From Lachnospiraceae bacterium (GTDB lineage: Bacteria > Bacillota > Clostridia > Lachnospirales > Lachnospiraceae): a stretch of 40,205 nt of DNA. Shown piece after piece: positions 1 through 7,330 of this stretch. The notes beneath the pieces are model-generated. The model was not told the DNA's origin, did not search any database, and worked only from the letters and a program-made list of their open reading frames with translations. The DNA lies in assembly GCA_028689655.1 (NCBI GenBank), contig JAQVCT010000023.1, forward strand, positions 1-40,205, given 5' to 3'. Positions within the stretch are counted from its first letter, which is position 1, and every line of letters begins with the position of its first letter. The translations under genes and the position numbers were made by a program.

Positions 1-40
1 TGTTTGATTGTTATTTTGTGGTGATTTAACAATACTACTT

Positions 41-70
41 TTAGGACTTGGTTGCCACTTCTTTTAATTG
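41..70 (+). repeat. Imperfect direct repeat, copy A
   Basis: This is a 29-nt segment beginning TTAGGACTTGGTT and ending TTTTAATT. A close copy lies at 977-1006, so the two copies bracket the DUF1697 gene about 935 bp apart. About 25 of 30 positions agree. This could be a remnant of an insertion junction or a short dispersed repeat. No transposase is visible between the copies. Confidence 0.5.
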
Positions 71-164
71 TAGAAAAAAACTGCGCCACAGCCTTGGCAG
101 GCCGTCGCGCAGCGACTTGGTTCAATCTCAGTTTGAAGAATTGAAAAAGGATATGAGAATTGAT

Positions 165-704
165 ATGAAAAGATATATAGCCTTATTGCGGGGCATCAAC
201 ATAAGCGGAAAAAATAAGATATCTATGGCAGAATTGAAATCTTATTTTGAAGAATTGGGTTATACGGATGTTTTAACACATCTCAACAGTGGTAATGTCA
301 TTTTTTCAGTCAATGAAGGTAATGAAATCATTCTTGAAGATAGAATCAAAATGATGATAAAAAAACGGTTTGGCTTAGATATTCTTGTGTTTGTGATTTT
401 ACAGGAAAAGTTAAAAAGTTTATTGAGTAAAGCTCCCGCTTGGTGGGGAACGGATAACAAAGAGATATATGACAATTTGATTTTTGTAATGTCTTCCACT
501 ACCGCTGAAATAATAGCTGAAAAAACAGGGGAGCCAACGGAGGGATTGGAGCAGGTATATGTTAACGAGAATGTCGTTTTCTGGTCTTTTGACAGAAAGA
601 GATATGCGAAAGCTAACTGGTGGAAAAAAACTGCAAGTGTAGGAATTGGAGAAATGATTACAATTAGGACAGCCAATACTTTGAAGAAGATTATTGCAAT
701 GTGA
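165..704 (+). CDS. DUF1697 family protein
   Basis: This is a protein of about 179 aa of the DUF1697 family, whose biochemical role is not established. The N-terminus KRYIALLRGINISGKNKI is the hallmark of the family, followed by the LxxLGYxDVxTHLNSGNVIF pattern. The C-terminal half has the usual NVVFWSFDRKRY and KANWWKK region. The length matches a complete family member. The frame is open upstream to 48, but the family N-terminus points to ATG 165 (or ATG 153). The only Shine-Dalgarno-like string, AAAAAGG at 144-150, is poorly spaced for both. The gene is monocistronic, precedes a large hairpin at 731-801 and is bracketed by direct repeats at 41 and 977, which hints at acquisition as a cassette. 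The family call is secure and the start is uncertain. Confidence 0.85.
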   Translation: MKRYIALLRGINISGKNKISMAELKSYFEELGYTDVLTHLNSGNVIFSVNEGNEIILEDRIKMMIKKRFGLDILVFVILQEKLKSLLSKAPAWWGTDNKEIYDNLIFVMSSTTAEIIAEKTGEPTEGLEQVYVNENVVFWSFDRKRYAKANWWKKTASVGIGEMITIRTANTLKKIIAM

Positions 705-730
705 TATTTGCACAATTCTTTAGGATAGAA

Positions 731-801
731 TCGATGATGGTGTAAACGAAAAAGCAGCTTTGGCTTGCAAGTAACTGCCCTTTCGTTTACATCATTTTCG
801 A
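731..801. terminator. Long imperfect hairpin downstream of the DUF1697 gene
   Basis: The left arm TCGATGATGGTGTAAACGAA (731-750) pairs with the right arm at 781-801 (TTTCGTTTACATCATTTTCGA) with two or three mismatches, across a loop of about 30 nt. No clean U-tract follows, so it may be a bidirectional terminator, an mRNA stability structure or a repeat-element fold. A terminator role is inferred from position only. Confidence 0.4.
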
Positions 802-1048
802 TTTCTCCTAATTCAACAAAGTAAGCGTCCCCGTAGCCGATGCACTATGGAGTTTCAATCTTTGCTCTTTTCAGTAATTGTATGAGATATGTGACTGGAT
901 TGCAAGAATAACAGCTCTTTTACTGAAATATTTGCATAACAAATAAACCTCGTGAAAATGAGGTAAATGCTCCGTATTAGGACTTGGTTTCCACCGCCTT
1001 TTAATTATTATTGAAAACAAAAAATGTAAATCTGTAAAAAGATACCAC
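802..1048. other. Intergenic region without a supported gene
   Basis: No credible coding frame is present. A short hairpin (AACCTCGTGAAAATGAGGT, about 944-963) lies just before the second direct repeat at 977. Reading the minus-strand frame gives no recognisable protein. It may contain remnants of an old insertion. Confidence 0.4.
977..1006 (+). repeat. Imperfect direct repeat, copy B
   Basis: This is a second copy of the TTAGGACTTGGTT...TTTTAATT element at 41-70, sitting 40 bp upstream of the SOS-type promoter. See copy A. Confidence 0.5.
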
Positions 1049-1077
1049 TTGACAATACGAACATAAGTTCTTATAAT
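1049..1077 (+). promoter_or_regulatory. Consensus sigma-A promoter of the radical SAM repair genes
   Basis: TTGACA (1049-1054) and TATAAT (1072-1077) are both perfect consensus hexamers separated by exactly 17 bp. The predicted start of transcription is near 1084. A LexA-type box fills the spacer and a second lies at about +5 to +16, so this strong promoter is probably held off by repression. Confidence 0.9.
1059..1070. promoter_or_regulatory. LexA (SOS) box 1
   Basis: GAACATAAGTTC matches the Gram-positive LexA/DinR consensus GAACRNRYGTTC at all positions except the Y, and it is preceded by C as in CGAAC. It lies between the -35 and -10 hexamers, where a bound repressor would block RNA polymerase. 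Confidence 0.8.
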
Positions 1078-1087
1078 GAAAGAAATA

Positions 1088-1099
1088 GAACAAACGTTC
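1088..1099. promoter_or_regulatory. LexA (SOS) box 2
   Basis: GAACAAACGTTC is an exact match to the GAACRNRYGTTC consensus, positioned just downstream of the predicted transcription start. The centre-to-centre distance to box 1 is 29 bp, so the boxes are not exactly on the same helical face. Two boxes suggest tight SOS control. Confidence 0.85.
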
Positions 1100-1145
1100 T
1101 TGAAACCATAGTTGATGACAGCTGTCGGTTGGGTGGTGTGCGACA

Positions 1146-2507
1146 TTGCAGATAGAAAATGAAATTATAAAAAGTGTATCTGTGAATCAGGAGATGTCCA
1201 TAAAGGAAAAGCTGGGCATCCTCAGTGATGCGGCAAAGTATGACGTTGCCTGTACCAGCAGTGGTGTTGACCGCAAGGGAAACGGAACTGACATGGGAAA
1301 TACGGTTGCGGGAGGTATCTGTCACAGCTTTGCAGCGGATGGCAGGTGTATTTCCTTACTGAAGATACTTTTTACCAACGAGTGCATCTATGACTGCAAA
1401 TACTGTCTGAATAGATGCTCCAATGATGTCCCCAGGGCTTCCTTTACCCCGGATGAGGTCTGTGAGCTTACCATGGAGTTCTATCGCAGAAATTATATCG
1501 AGGGATTGTTTCTGAGCTCTGGAATCATCCAGTCGCCCACCTATACCATGGAGCAGATCTATGAGGCAATCTTGAAGCTGCGGAAGGTCTATCATTTTAT
1601 GGGATACATTCATGTGAAAGCCATACCGGGTGCTGACCCTATGTTGATACAAAGAGTGGGGATGCTGGCGGACAGAATGAGCGTGAATCTGGAACTGCCC
1701 ACCGCAGAGGGTCTGAAATCACTGGCACCCAACAAGCACAGAAAGAATATATTAGCGCCTATGCGGCAGATTCAGAATGGCATCACCGAGAGCAGACATG
1801 ATCTGGTATTATATCGAAATGCCCCCAAATTCGTACCGGCAGGGCAGTCTACCCAGATGATCATAGGTGCCACACCGGAGAGTGATTACCAGATCATGGC
1901 GGTGGCGGAGAATCTTTACCGCAAATTTGATTTAAAGCGGGTATTCTATTCTGCATTTGTACATGTCAACGAGGATAAAGCGTTGCCGGCTCTTCCCGGT
2001 GGACCGCCGTTACTCCGGGAGCACAGGCTTTATCAGGCAGACTGGCTGCTTCGATTTTATGGCTTTCAGGCGGATGAACTGCTCAGTGAGGAGAAGCCTA
2101 ATTTCAATATTCTTCTTGACCCTAAGTGTGATTGGGCATTAAGACACCTGGAGTTCTTTCCCATGGAGATCAACCGCATTGACTATCAGATGATGCTTCG
2201 CATCCCAGGCATAGGGGTGAAGAGCGCCCAGAAGATTGTGAAAGCCAGAAGGATGGCAAAGCTGGACTTCACAGATCTAAAGAGAATCGGAGTGGTGTTA
2301 AAGAGGGCACTTTACTTTATCACCTGCAATGGGAGAATGATGTATCCCACGAAGATAGAGGAAGATTATATTACCAGAAATCTATTGAGTGTGAAGGAGC
2401 GTCTGCCCTTTGATGTGGGTACTGTCACTTATAAACAGCTCTCTCTGTTTGATGATGTGAATATCCCGTCACAGTCATCGGTAATGGAGCGTGTGCTGAC
2501 ACATTGA
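1146..2507 (+). CDS. Radical SAM DNA modification/repair protein (UDG-linked family)
   Basis: This belongs to the family annotated as putative DNA modification/repair radical SAM protein, which occurs next to a DUF4130/uracil-DNA-glycosylase-like partner. The reaction is not established. The [4Fe-4S] motif CIYDCKYC (CX3CX2C) lies near residue 80. It is preceded by the family signature SGVDRKGNG and GGICHSF, and the C-terminus has a helix-hairpin-helix-like DNA-binding stretch (IPGIGVKSAQKIVKAR). TTG 1146 has only a weak G-rich Shine-Dalgarno. ATG 1194 (MSIKEKLGIL) matches the usual family N-terminus but has AGGAG directly abutting it, so the start is open. The gene lies behind a consensus promoter with two LexA boxes, and the DUF4130 gene follows 117 bp later. 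Family certain, mechanism unknown. Confidence 0.9.
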   Translation: MQIENEIIKSVSVNQEMSIKEKLGILSDAAKYDVACTSSGVDRKGNGTDMGNTVAGGICHSFAADGRCISLLKILFTNECIYDCKYCLNRCSNDVPRASFTPDEVCELTMEFYRRNYIEGLFLSSGIIQSPTYTMEQIYEAILKLRKVYHFMGYIHVKAIPGADPMLIQRVGMLADRMSVNLELPTAEGLKSLAPNKHRKNILAPMRQIQNGITESRHDLVLYRNAPKFVPAGQSTQMIIGATPESDYQIMAVAENLYRKFDLKRVFYSAFVHVNEDKALPALPGGPPLLREHRLYQADWLLRFYGFQADELLSEEKPNFNILLDPKCDWALRHLEFFPMEINRIDYQMMLRIPGIGVKSAQKIVKARRMAKLDFTDLKRIGVVLKRALYFITCNGRMMYPTKIEEDYITRNLLSVKERLPFDVGTVTYKQLSLFDDVNIPSQSSVMERVLTH

Positions 2508-2624
2508 GCCAGGCGGTTTGATCCGCAATCATTAGAGAGATGGTTATAATAGAAATGACTGAATAAGTCAATAGATAGAAATAAGGTATTTATGGATACG
2601 GAGCAGGAAAGAGCAGCGTAAAAA

Positions 2625-3437
2625 ATGGAAAAAAGGGTGTTGATCTGTGAGGATTCCCTGGAGGGTATATTCAGTGCAATTTATGATGCATACGCGGAGA
2701 AGTGCGTACATGATTTTACACGGATTCAGACCAGGGAGAGTGAGAATCTGGAACTGTTTACAAGCTATGAGCATATGGTATCCTGTAATGAAAAGGCGGT
2801 AAAAGTAATACGGATGATACTGAACCAGTTTGGGGAGGAGACCTATCTCTATTTTTGCAGAGCCCTGGCAACGGAGGATGCAGAGAAGGCAAATGCTGTT
2901 TATCATGTGTTACAGAAGGGAATCAGTGAGCAAAATAGACGGATCATGGAAAAGTTCTCGGAGGAGTGCGTGAATAAAGTCTTTGAACTGAGCAGATATA
3001 CCAACAATGAGATCATGCATCTGAGAGGCTTTTTACGATTTCAGGAGTTGGAGAACGGAGTTCTGTTTGCAAGGATCGGACCAAGAAATAATATTCTCAC
3101 ATTTCTGGCACCACATTTTGCAGATCGGTTACCCGGAGAGAATTTTATTATTTATGATGATACCAGAGGAATTTGTGTGATTCATCCCGTGGGAAGAGAA
3201 TGGTTTCTCATGGATGACAGGGATATGAATGAATCTGCCCTGGAACATTTTTCGGAGAAAGAATTAGAATATAGGGAGTTATTTACATTTTTTTGTGAGA
3301 AAATCGGAATCGAGGAACGGCGAAATCCAGGATTACAGAGGCAGATGTGTGCATTGCACTTCCAAAAGTACATGTCAGAATTTACCGGTAACGTTCCCCC
3401 AATATACGATAAATCCAAACAAATCAAGACAAATTAA
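2625..3437 (+). CDS. DUF4130 / putative DNA metabolism protein, partner of the radical SAM protein
   Basis: This 270-aa protein belongs to the family that accompanies the UDG-linked radical SAM enzyme and is fused to a uracil-DNA glycosylase domain in other bacteria. Typical features are the N-terminal DSLEGIFSAIYDAY, the middle MHLRGFLRFQELENG and the C-terminal RNPGLQRQMCALHFQKYM. No glycosylase domain is attached here. It lies 117 bp behind the radical SAM gene with no terminator between, so it is probably co-transcribed from the SOS promoter at 1049. The name reflects linkage rather than a proven reaction. The start is ATG 2625 after a purine-rich stretch. Confidence 0.88.
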   Translation: MEKRVLICEDSLEGIFSAIYDAYAEKCVHDFTRIQTRESENLELFTSYEHMVSCNEKAVKVIRMILNQFGEETYLYFCRALATEDAEKANAVYHVLQKGISEQNRRIMEKFSEECVNKVFELSRYTNNEIMHLRGFLRFQELENGVLFARIGPRNNILTFLAPHFADRLPGENFIIYDDTRGICVIHPVGREWFLMDDRDMNESALEHFSEKELEYRELFTFFCEKIGIEERRNPGLQRQMCALHFQKYMSEFTGNVPPIYDKSKQIKTN

Positions 3438-3541
3438 AACAACAAGGGCAAGAAACATGCTGTTTTTCACAGCAAAAATGAACAAACTATTAAAAAAATA
3501 TAAACTGATTTTTTGGTACTATCTTGTACTCAAAAAAATAC

Positions 3542-3569
3542 TTTACAAAGAATGGAAATATTGTATAAT
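3542..3569 (+). promoter_or_regulatory. Sigma-A promoter of the HPr-like gene
   Basis: TTTACA (3542-3547), a 16-bp spacer and TATAAT (3564-3569) lie 52 bp upstream of the start codon. Confidence 0.7.
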
Positions 3570-3620
3570 GGCAGAATAAGTTGAGTTTGTGGTTGGTTTT
3601 TGTAGTGAAAGGAAGATGTT

Positions 3621-3854
3621 ATGAACATGACACAACGTAAAATTAAATTGAGACCGGATGAAGTGAAAGATTTTGTTGCGGCAGCTTCAAAATGTGACTT
3701 TGATATTGATATTGCATATAATCGTTATGTGGTGGATGCAAAATCATTCTTAGGTGTGATGGGATTGGATTTTGCCAGTGTATTGACGGTTAGCTATGCA
3801 GGATATAATGCGGCATTTGAAAATATGCTGGGTCATTATGCTATGGCATGTTAA
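3621..3854 (+). CDS. HPr-like phosphocarrier-family protein lacking the active histidine region
   Basis: This is a 77-aa protein with the HPr fold signature in its second half: VDAKSFLGVMGLDFASVLTV matches the conserved region around Ser46 (NAKSxxGxMxL) of HPr. The N-terminal phosphorylation motif with His15 (typically GxHARPA) is absent; the equivalent stretch reads VKDFVAAASKCDFDIDI. It therefore probably does not carry phosphate in the PTS and may be regulatory. The Shine-Dalgarno GAAAGGAAG lies just upstream of ATG 3621. It has its own promoter (3542) and terminator (3904), so it is a monocistronic unit. Small HPr-like proteins without His15 are common in Lachnospiraceae. Confidence 0.8.
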   Translation: MNMTQRKIKLRPDEVKDFVAAASKCDFDIDIAYNRYVVDAKSFLGVMGLDFASVLTVSYAGYNAAFENMLGHYAMAC

Positions 3855-3903
3855 TCTATTAATATTAATATCATACAAACGCTATAATAAGCAACATATT
3901 TGA

Positions 3904-3956
3904 CTCCCTACTATGGATAGAGTAAACTTATCCATAGTTAGGGAGTTTTTTCTTTT
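3904..3956 (+). terminator. Intrinsic terminator of the HPr-like gene
   Basis: The left arm CTCCCTACTATGGA and right arm TCCATAGTTAGGGAG form a stem with one bulge, followed by TTTTTTCTTTT. Confidence 0.9.
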
Positions 3957-4091
3957 GATAGGAAATTGCTTTAAAATTCCATAGAATAGAAAACAGCAGA
4001 AGGAATAGAAAATAATAGACGGAAATCAAAACACGAAAAACGAATTAGAAGAAAAGAAATAGGAAGAAAGTAAATAAGAAGGAAATGATAT

Positions 4092-6674
4092 ATGGACATT
4101 ACCGGAAATGAAATCATACAAATATACAGCCAGGAAAAGCCACTGATCCGTATATCAGTGCGTAATCTGGTGGAGTTCATACTTCGCACGGGAAATATAG
4201 ATAATCGTCACTCTGCCAGGGCTGATAATGCCATGCAGGAGGGAAGTCGAATCCATCGAATGATTCAGCGGCGTATGGGGAGTAATTATCAGGCGGAGGT
4301 GAGCCTGAAGATGTTATGTCCCTTTGAACAGTTCGATATCTCGGTGGAGGGACGGGCGGATGGCGTCCTGTCGGAACAGATGTATCCCGATGCAAAGCAG
4401 ATCGACCTTATGGAGCTGGCGGATCAGAAGGAAAAAGAAGCTTTATTGGAAGGCAGCACGAATGAAGCCGTACAGATGGAACGTCCAGTCAATGTGGAGG
4501 TGAATCCCATCGAATTGATGGATGTGATCACCATTGATGAGATCAAGGGAACCTATAAGGAACTGCGAAAGATCAGGGAGGCGGCACCTCTGCATCTGGC
4601 ACAGGCAAAATGCTATGCCTATATGTACGCGGCACAGAAGCATCTGGCTTTTGCCAGAGTGCGTATCACTTACTGTAATATTGAGACAGAAGAATTAAAA
4701 TATTTCCACGAAGAGTACAGCTTTGTGCAGTTGCGCAACTGGTTTGAGGATATGATGGAACAGTACCGCAAGTGGGCAGATTTTGAATTTCAGTGGAAAA
4801 AGAAAAGGCAGGAAAGCATCGTTAATCTGGAATTTCCCTTTGAATACAGGGAAGGGCAGAGGGATCTGGTAAAATATGTATACCAGACGATCTACCATGG
4901 AAGAAAGTTGTTCGCAGTGGCGCCTACGGGAATCGGAAAGACCATATCTACAGTATTTCCATCCATCCAGGCGATGAGCAAGAATATGGGAGACAAGCTT
5001 TTCTATCTCACAGCCAAGACCATCACCCGAACTGTGGCAGATGACACTTTTGAGCTACTGAGACAGCAGGGCTTACAGTGGAAAAGTGTGATATTGACAG
5101 CCAGGGAAAAGATATGTCCCATGGAAGAAGTGGAATGCAATCCGGTAGCATGCCCATATGCCAGGGGGCATTATGACCGTATCAATGATGCAATTTATGA
5201 CTTACTTATCGCGGAAGATCGTTATACCCGAGAGAAAATCGAGGAATATGCGAAAAAGCATCAGGTATGCCCCTTTGAAATGGGATTGGATATGAGCCTG
5301 TTCGCAGATGGTATTATCTGTGACTATAATTATGTGTTCGATCCCCATGCTTATTTACGGCGTTTTTTTGCGGATGGAATCGAGGGAAACTATCTCTTCC
5401 TCATCGATGAGGCACATAATCTTCTGGATCGCGGCAGAGAGATGTACAGTGCTGTATTATATAAGGAAGATTTCCTGGAACTAAAGAGAAAAGTGAAAGG
5501 TTTTGATGCGAGATTAGAGAATTATCTGGAGAAATGTAACAGGGAGATGCTGGCTTTAAAGCGGGAATGTGAGTCCTTTCGGGTGGTGGAACTGATTGCA
5601 CCGCTGGTAAATGCGGTGAACCGACTCTACAGTGTCATGGAGAAATTCCTACAGGATAAAGAGGAAAGTGCCATTCGACCGGATGTATTGGAGTTCTACT
5701 TTGAAATCAGTCATTTCCTGGATATTTATGAGCGCGTGGATGAGAATTATGTGACCTATATAGAACTACAGACGGATGGAAGGTTCTATTTAAAATTATT
5801 CTGTGTCAACCCTTCCGTGAACCTGCGAGAGTGTATGGGAAAAGCCAGAAGTACCATTCTTTTCTCAGCCACCTTGCTGCCCATTCAATACTATAAGAAT
5901 CTCCTGGGAGGAAATCAGTCGGATTACGAAGTCTACGTGAAGTCTATGTTCGATCCTGAGAAGCGGGCACTGCTCATCGGCTCGGATGTCACCAGCAAGT
6001 ATACCAGAAGATCTGAGGAGGAGTATCGGAAGATTGCCAGATATATCCATGAAGTGACCAGGAATAGACACGGAAATTATATGGTTTTCTTCCCGTCCCA
6101 TCTCTTCCTGCGGGAGGTCTATGAGACGTATCAGACTTATTATTATAATGAGGAAGAGGAGGAATGTATCCTACAGACAGATGCCATGAATGAACGTGCC
6201 CGGGAAGCATTCCTGAATCGATTTGCTGGAAATGAATCCTATGATATTCAGCAGCAGATCCAGATAGAGATCGAGATGGATGAGGAAAAAAGTCTCATAG
6301 GGTTCTGTGTCATGGGGGGGATCTTTAGTGAGGGTATCGATCTCACGGAGGACAAGCTCATCGGAGTCATGGTGGTGGGAACGGGGCTGCCACAGGTCTG
6401 TAATGAGAGAGAATTGATCAAAGGATATTTTGACGACCAGGGGGAAAATGGATTTGATTATGCATATCGATATCCTGGAATGAACAAAGTATTACAGGCG
6501 GCAGGACGCGTGATACGAACAGTAAATGATATAGGTGTCATTGCGCTGCTAGATGAGCGCTTTTTAGGAAATTCTTATCAGAGACTGTTTCCAAGAGAGT
6601 GGGAGGATTATACCATCGTGGATCAGCAAACCATTGCGAAAAGGGTGGAAAGATTTTGGGACGAGTGGCTTTAA
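4092..6674 (+). CDS. PD-(D/E)XK nuclease-Rad3/DinG superfamily 2 helicase fusion
   Basis: This is an 860-aa protein that likely unwinds and cleaves DNA. Residues about 1-200 show a RecB/Cas4-like nuclease module: the EIKGT stretch (D/E-x-K) near residue 155 is followed by a LAQAKCYAYMYA helix resembling the QxxxY motif. Residues about 255-860 are an XPD/DinG-type helicase. It has Walker A APTGIGKT near 277, an iron-sulfur cysteine set (ICPMEEVECNPVACPYA plus downstream cysteines) at about 340-400, a DEAH box (FLIDEAHN) near 438 and the C-terminal arginine-finger motif QAAGRVIRT. The Shine-Dalgarno AGAAGGAA precedes ATG 4092. The upstream 130 bp are purine-rich low-complexity DNA. A repair or recombination role is inferred, and no LexA box is visible upstream. 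Confidence 0.9.
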   Translation: MDITGNEIIQIYSQEKPLIRISVRNLVEFILRTGNIDNRHSARADNAMQEGSRIHRMIQRRMGSNYQAEVSLKMLCPFEQFDISVEGRADGVLSEQMYPDAKQIDLMELADQKEKEALLEGSTNEAVQMERPVNVEVNPIELMDVITIDEIKGTYKELRKIREAAPLHLAQAKCYAYMYAAQKHLAFARVRITYCNIETEELKYFHEEYSFVQLRNWFEDMMEQYRKWADFEFQWKKKRQESIVNLEFPFEYREGQRDLVKYVYQTIYHGRKLFAVAPTGIGKTISTVFPSIQAMSKNMGDKLFYLTAKTITRTVADDTFELLRQQGLQWKSVILTAREKICPMEEVECNPVACPYARGHYDRINDAIYDLLIAEDRYTREKIEEYAKKHQVCPFEMGLDMSLFADGIICDYNYVFDPHAYLRRFFADGIEGNYLFLIDEAHNLLDRGREMYSAVLYKEDFLELKRKVKGFDARLENYLEKCNREMLALKRECESFRVVELIAPLVNAVNRLYSVMEKFLQDKEESAIRPDVLEFYFEISHFLDIYERVDENYVTYIELQTDGRFYLKLFCVNPSVNLRECMGKARSTILFSATLLPIQYYKNLLGGNQSDYEVYVKSMFDPEKRALLIGSDVTSKYTRRSEEEYRKIARYIHEVTRNRHGNYMVFFPSHLFLREVYETYQTYYYNEEEEECILQTDAMNERAREAFLNRFAGNESYDIQQQIQIEIEMDEEKSLIGFCVMGGIFSEGIDLTEDKLIGVMVVGTGLPQVCNERELIKGYFDDQGENGFDYAYRYPGMNKVLQAAGRVIRTVNDIGVIALLDERFLGNSYQRLFPREWEDYTIVDQQTIAKRVERFWDEWL

Positions 6675-7113
6675 GTTCACATAATGTATTTATGAAAAGT
6701 TGATGTAAAATCATGACAGGTTTACATAGAGCAAAGATAAGAGTTACATAAAATTATCGTAGTATCTTGATAATGAGATAGGAGAAAAGTACTAAAAAAC
6801 ATAAAATAACAGACAATATGACACATGTGTCATGGTGTATAACTGGATAAATAATGTATGTCATATGGATAAAACGGTGGATAACTATGTGGAAAGTGTG
6901 TATTACTCCCCGTTTTTTCAGCTTTTTTTAGGATTTTAGTTTAAATACAGCTAAAAAACGAAAAAACAGTTAAAAATAGATTAAAAAACTGGACGAGTCA
7001 AAAATCGAAACAGAAATATGTAAACTGGAATAGACAGAAAGCAGTGATTAGTTATCTGAAAACTTGTCCAAATACAGAAATCTATTAGAATACTATTCAA
7101 GACCATTTTGTGA
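6675..7113. other. Intergenic region with a 16-bp palindrome and DnaA-box-like repeats
   Basis: No gene is present. A perfect 16-bp palindrome (ATGACACATGTGTCAT) lies at 6818-6833. Three same-strand TGGATAA motifs follow at 6842-6850, 6864-6872 and 6876-6884; the last two match the DnaA box complement TGTGGATAA at 8 of 9 positions. A long imperfect A/T hairpin runs from 6911 to 6960. It could be an operator region, a DnaA-binding site or a double terminator. Confidence 0.45.
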
Positions 7114-7119
7114 TATAAT
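7114..7119 (+). promoter_or_regulatory. Sigma-A -10 element (TATAAT) before the structured leader
   Basis: TATAAT is at 7114-7119 with no good -35 at 17 bp. It would start transcription near 7126, which is exactly where the foldable segment begins. Confidence 0.45.
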
Positions 7120-7124
7120 ATGAC

Positions 7125-7271
7125 TGACGTTAATATGCGCGAAAGCAATAAGCCATGCCAAAGGAGACATAGGTGAAAGTTCGTTGTGCTTGCACATAAG
7201 AAATTTTACCTATGTTTACTTTGATAGGGCGAAGCCCGTGATCGAGATGCAAGACAAATAGCATGACGTCA
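7125..7271 (+). ncRNA. Possible structured leader or small RNA (6S-like architecture)
   Basis: The ends can pair: TGACGT (7125-7130) and ATGC (7135-7138) with GCAT (7261-7264) and ACGTCA (7266-7271). Inside, a rod is formed by ACATAGGTGAAA (7167-7178) with TTTTACCTATGT (7204-7215), capped by TGTGC/GCACA (7185-7196). A small hairpin GGGC-GAA-GCCC (7227-7237) sits on the 3' strand. A closing stem, large internal bubble with a 3'-strand hairpin and a long terminal rod is the general layout of 6S RNA, but primary-sequence identity is not recognised. It may instead be the 5' leader of the amylase mRNA. A further hairpin (AGCAGA-GTT-TCTGCT) lies downstream, with no U-tract. Confidence 0.35.
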
Positions 7272-7330
7272 ATATGACCAGAAGCAGAGTTTCTGCTGAC
7301 TATATTAAGGCATAAATGAAGGAGGACAAA

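Noticed and set aside
731..801. attC-like recombination site after the DUF1697 gene
   Set aside because: The arms are GTAAACG/CGTTTAC with a nearly full-length match, lacking the attC core consensus, and there is no integron integrase.
6842..6884. Replication origin
   Set aside because: The DnaA-like motifs are imperfect and there is no dnaA, dnaN or AT-rich unwinding element pattern nearby.
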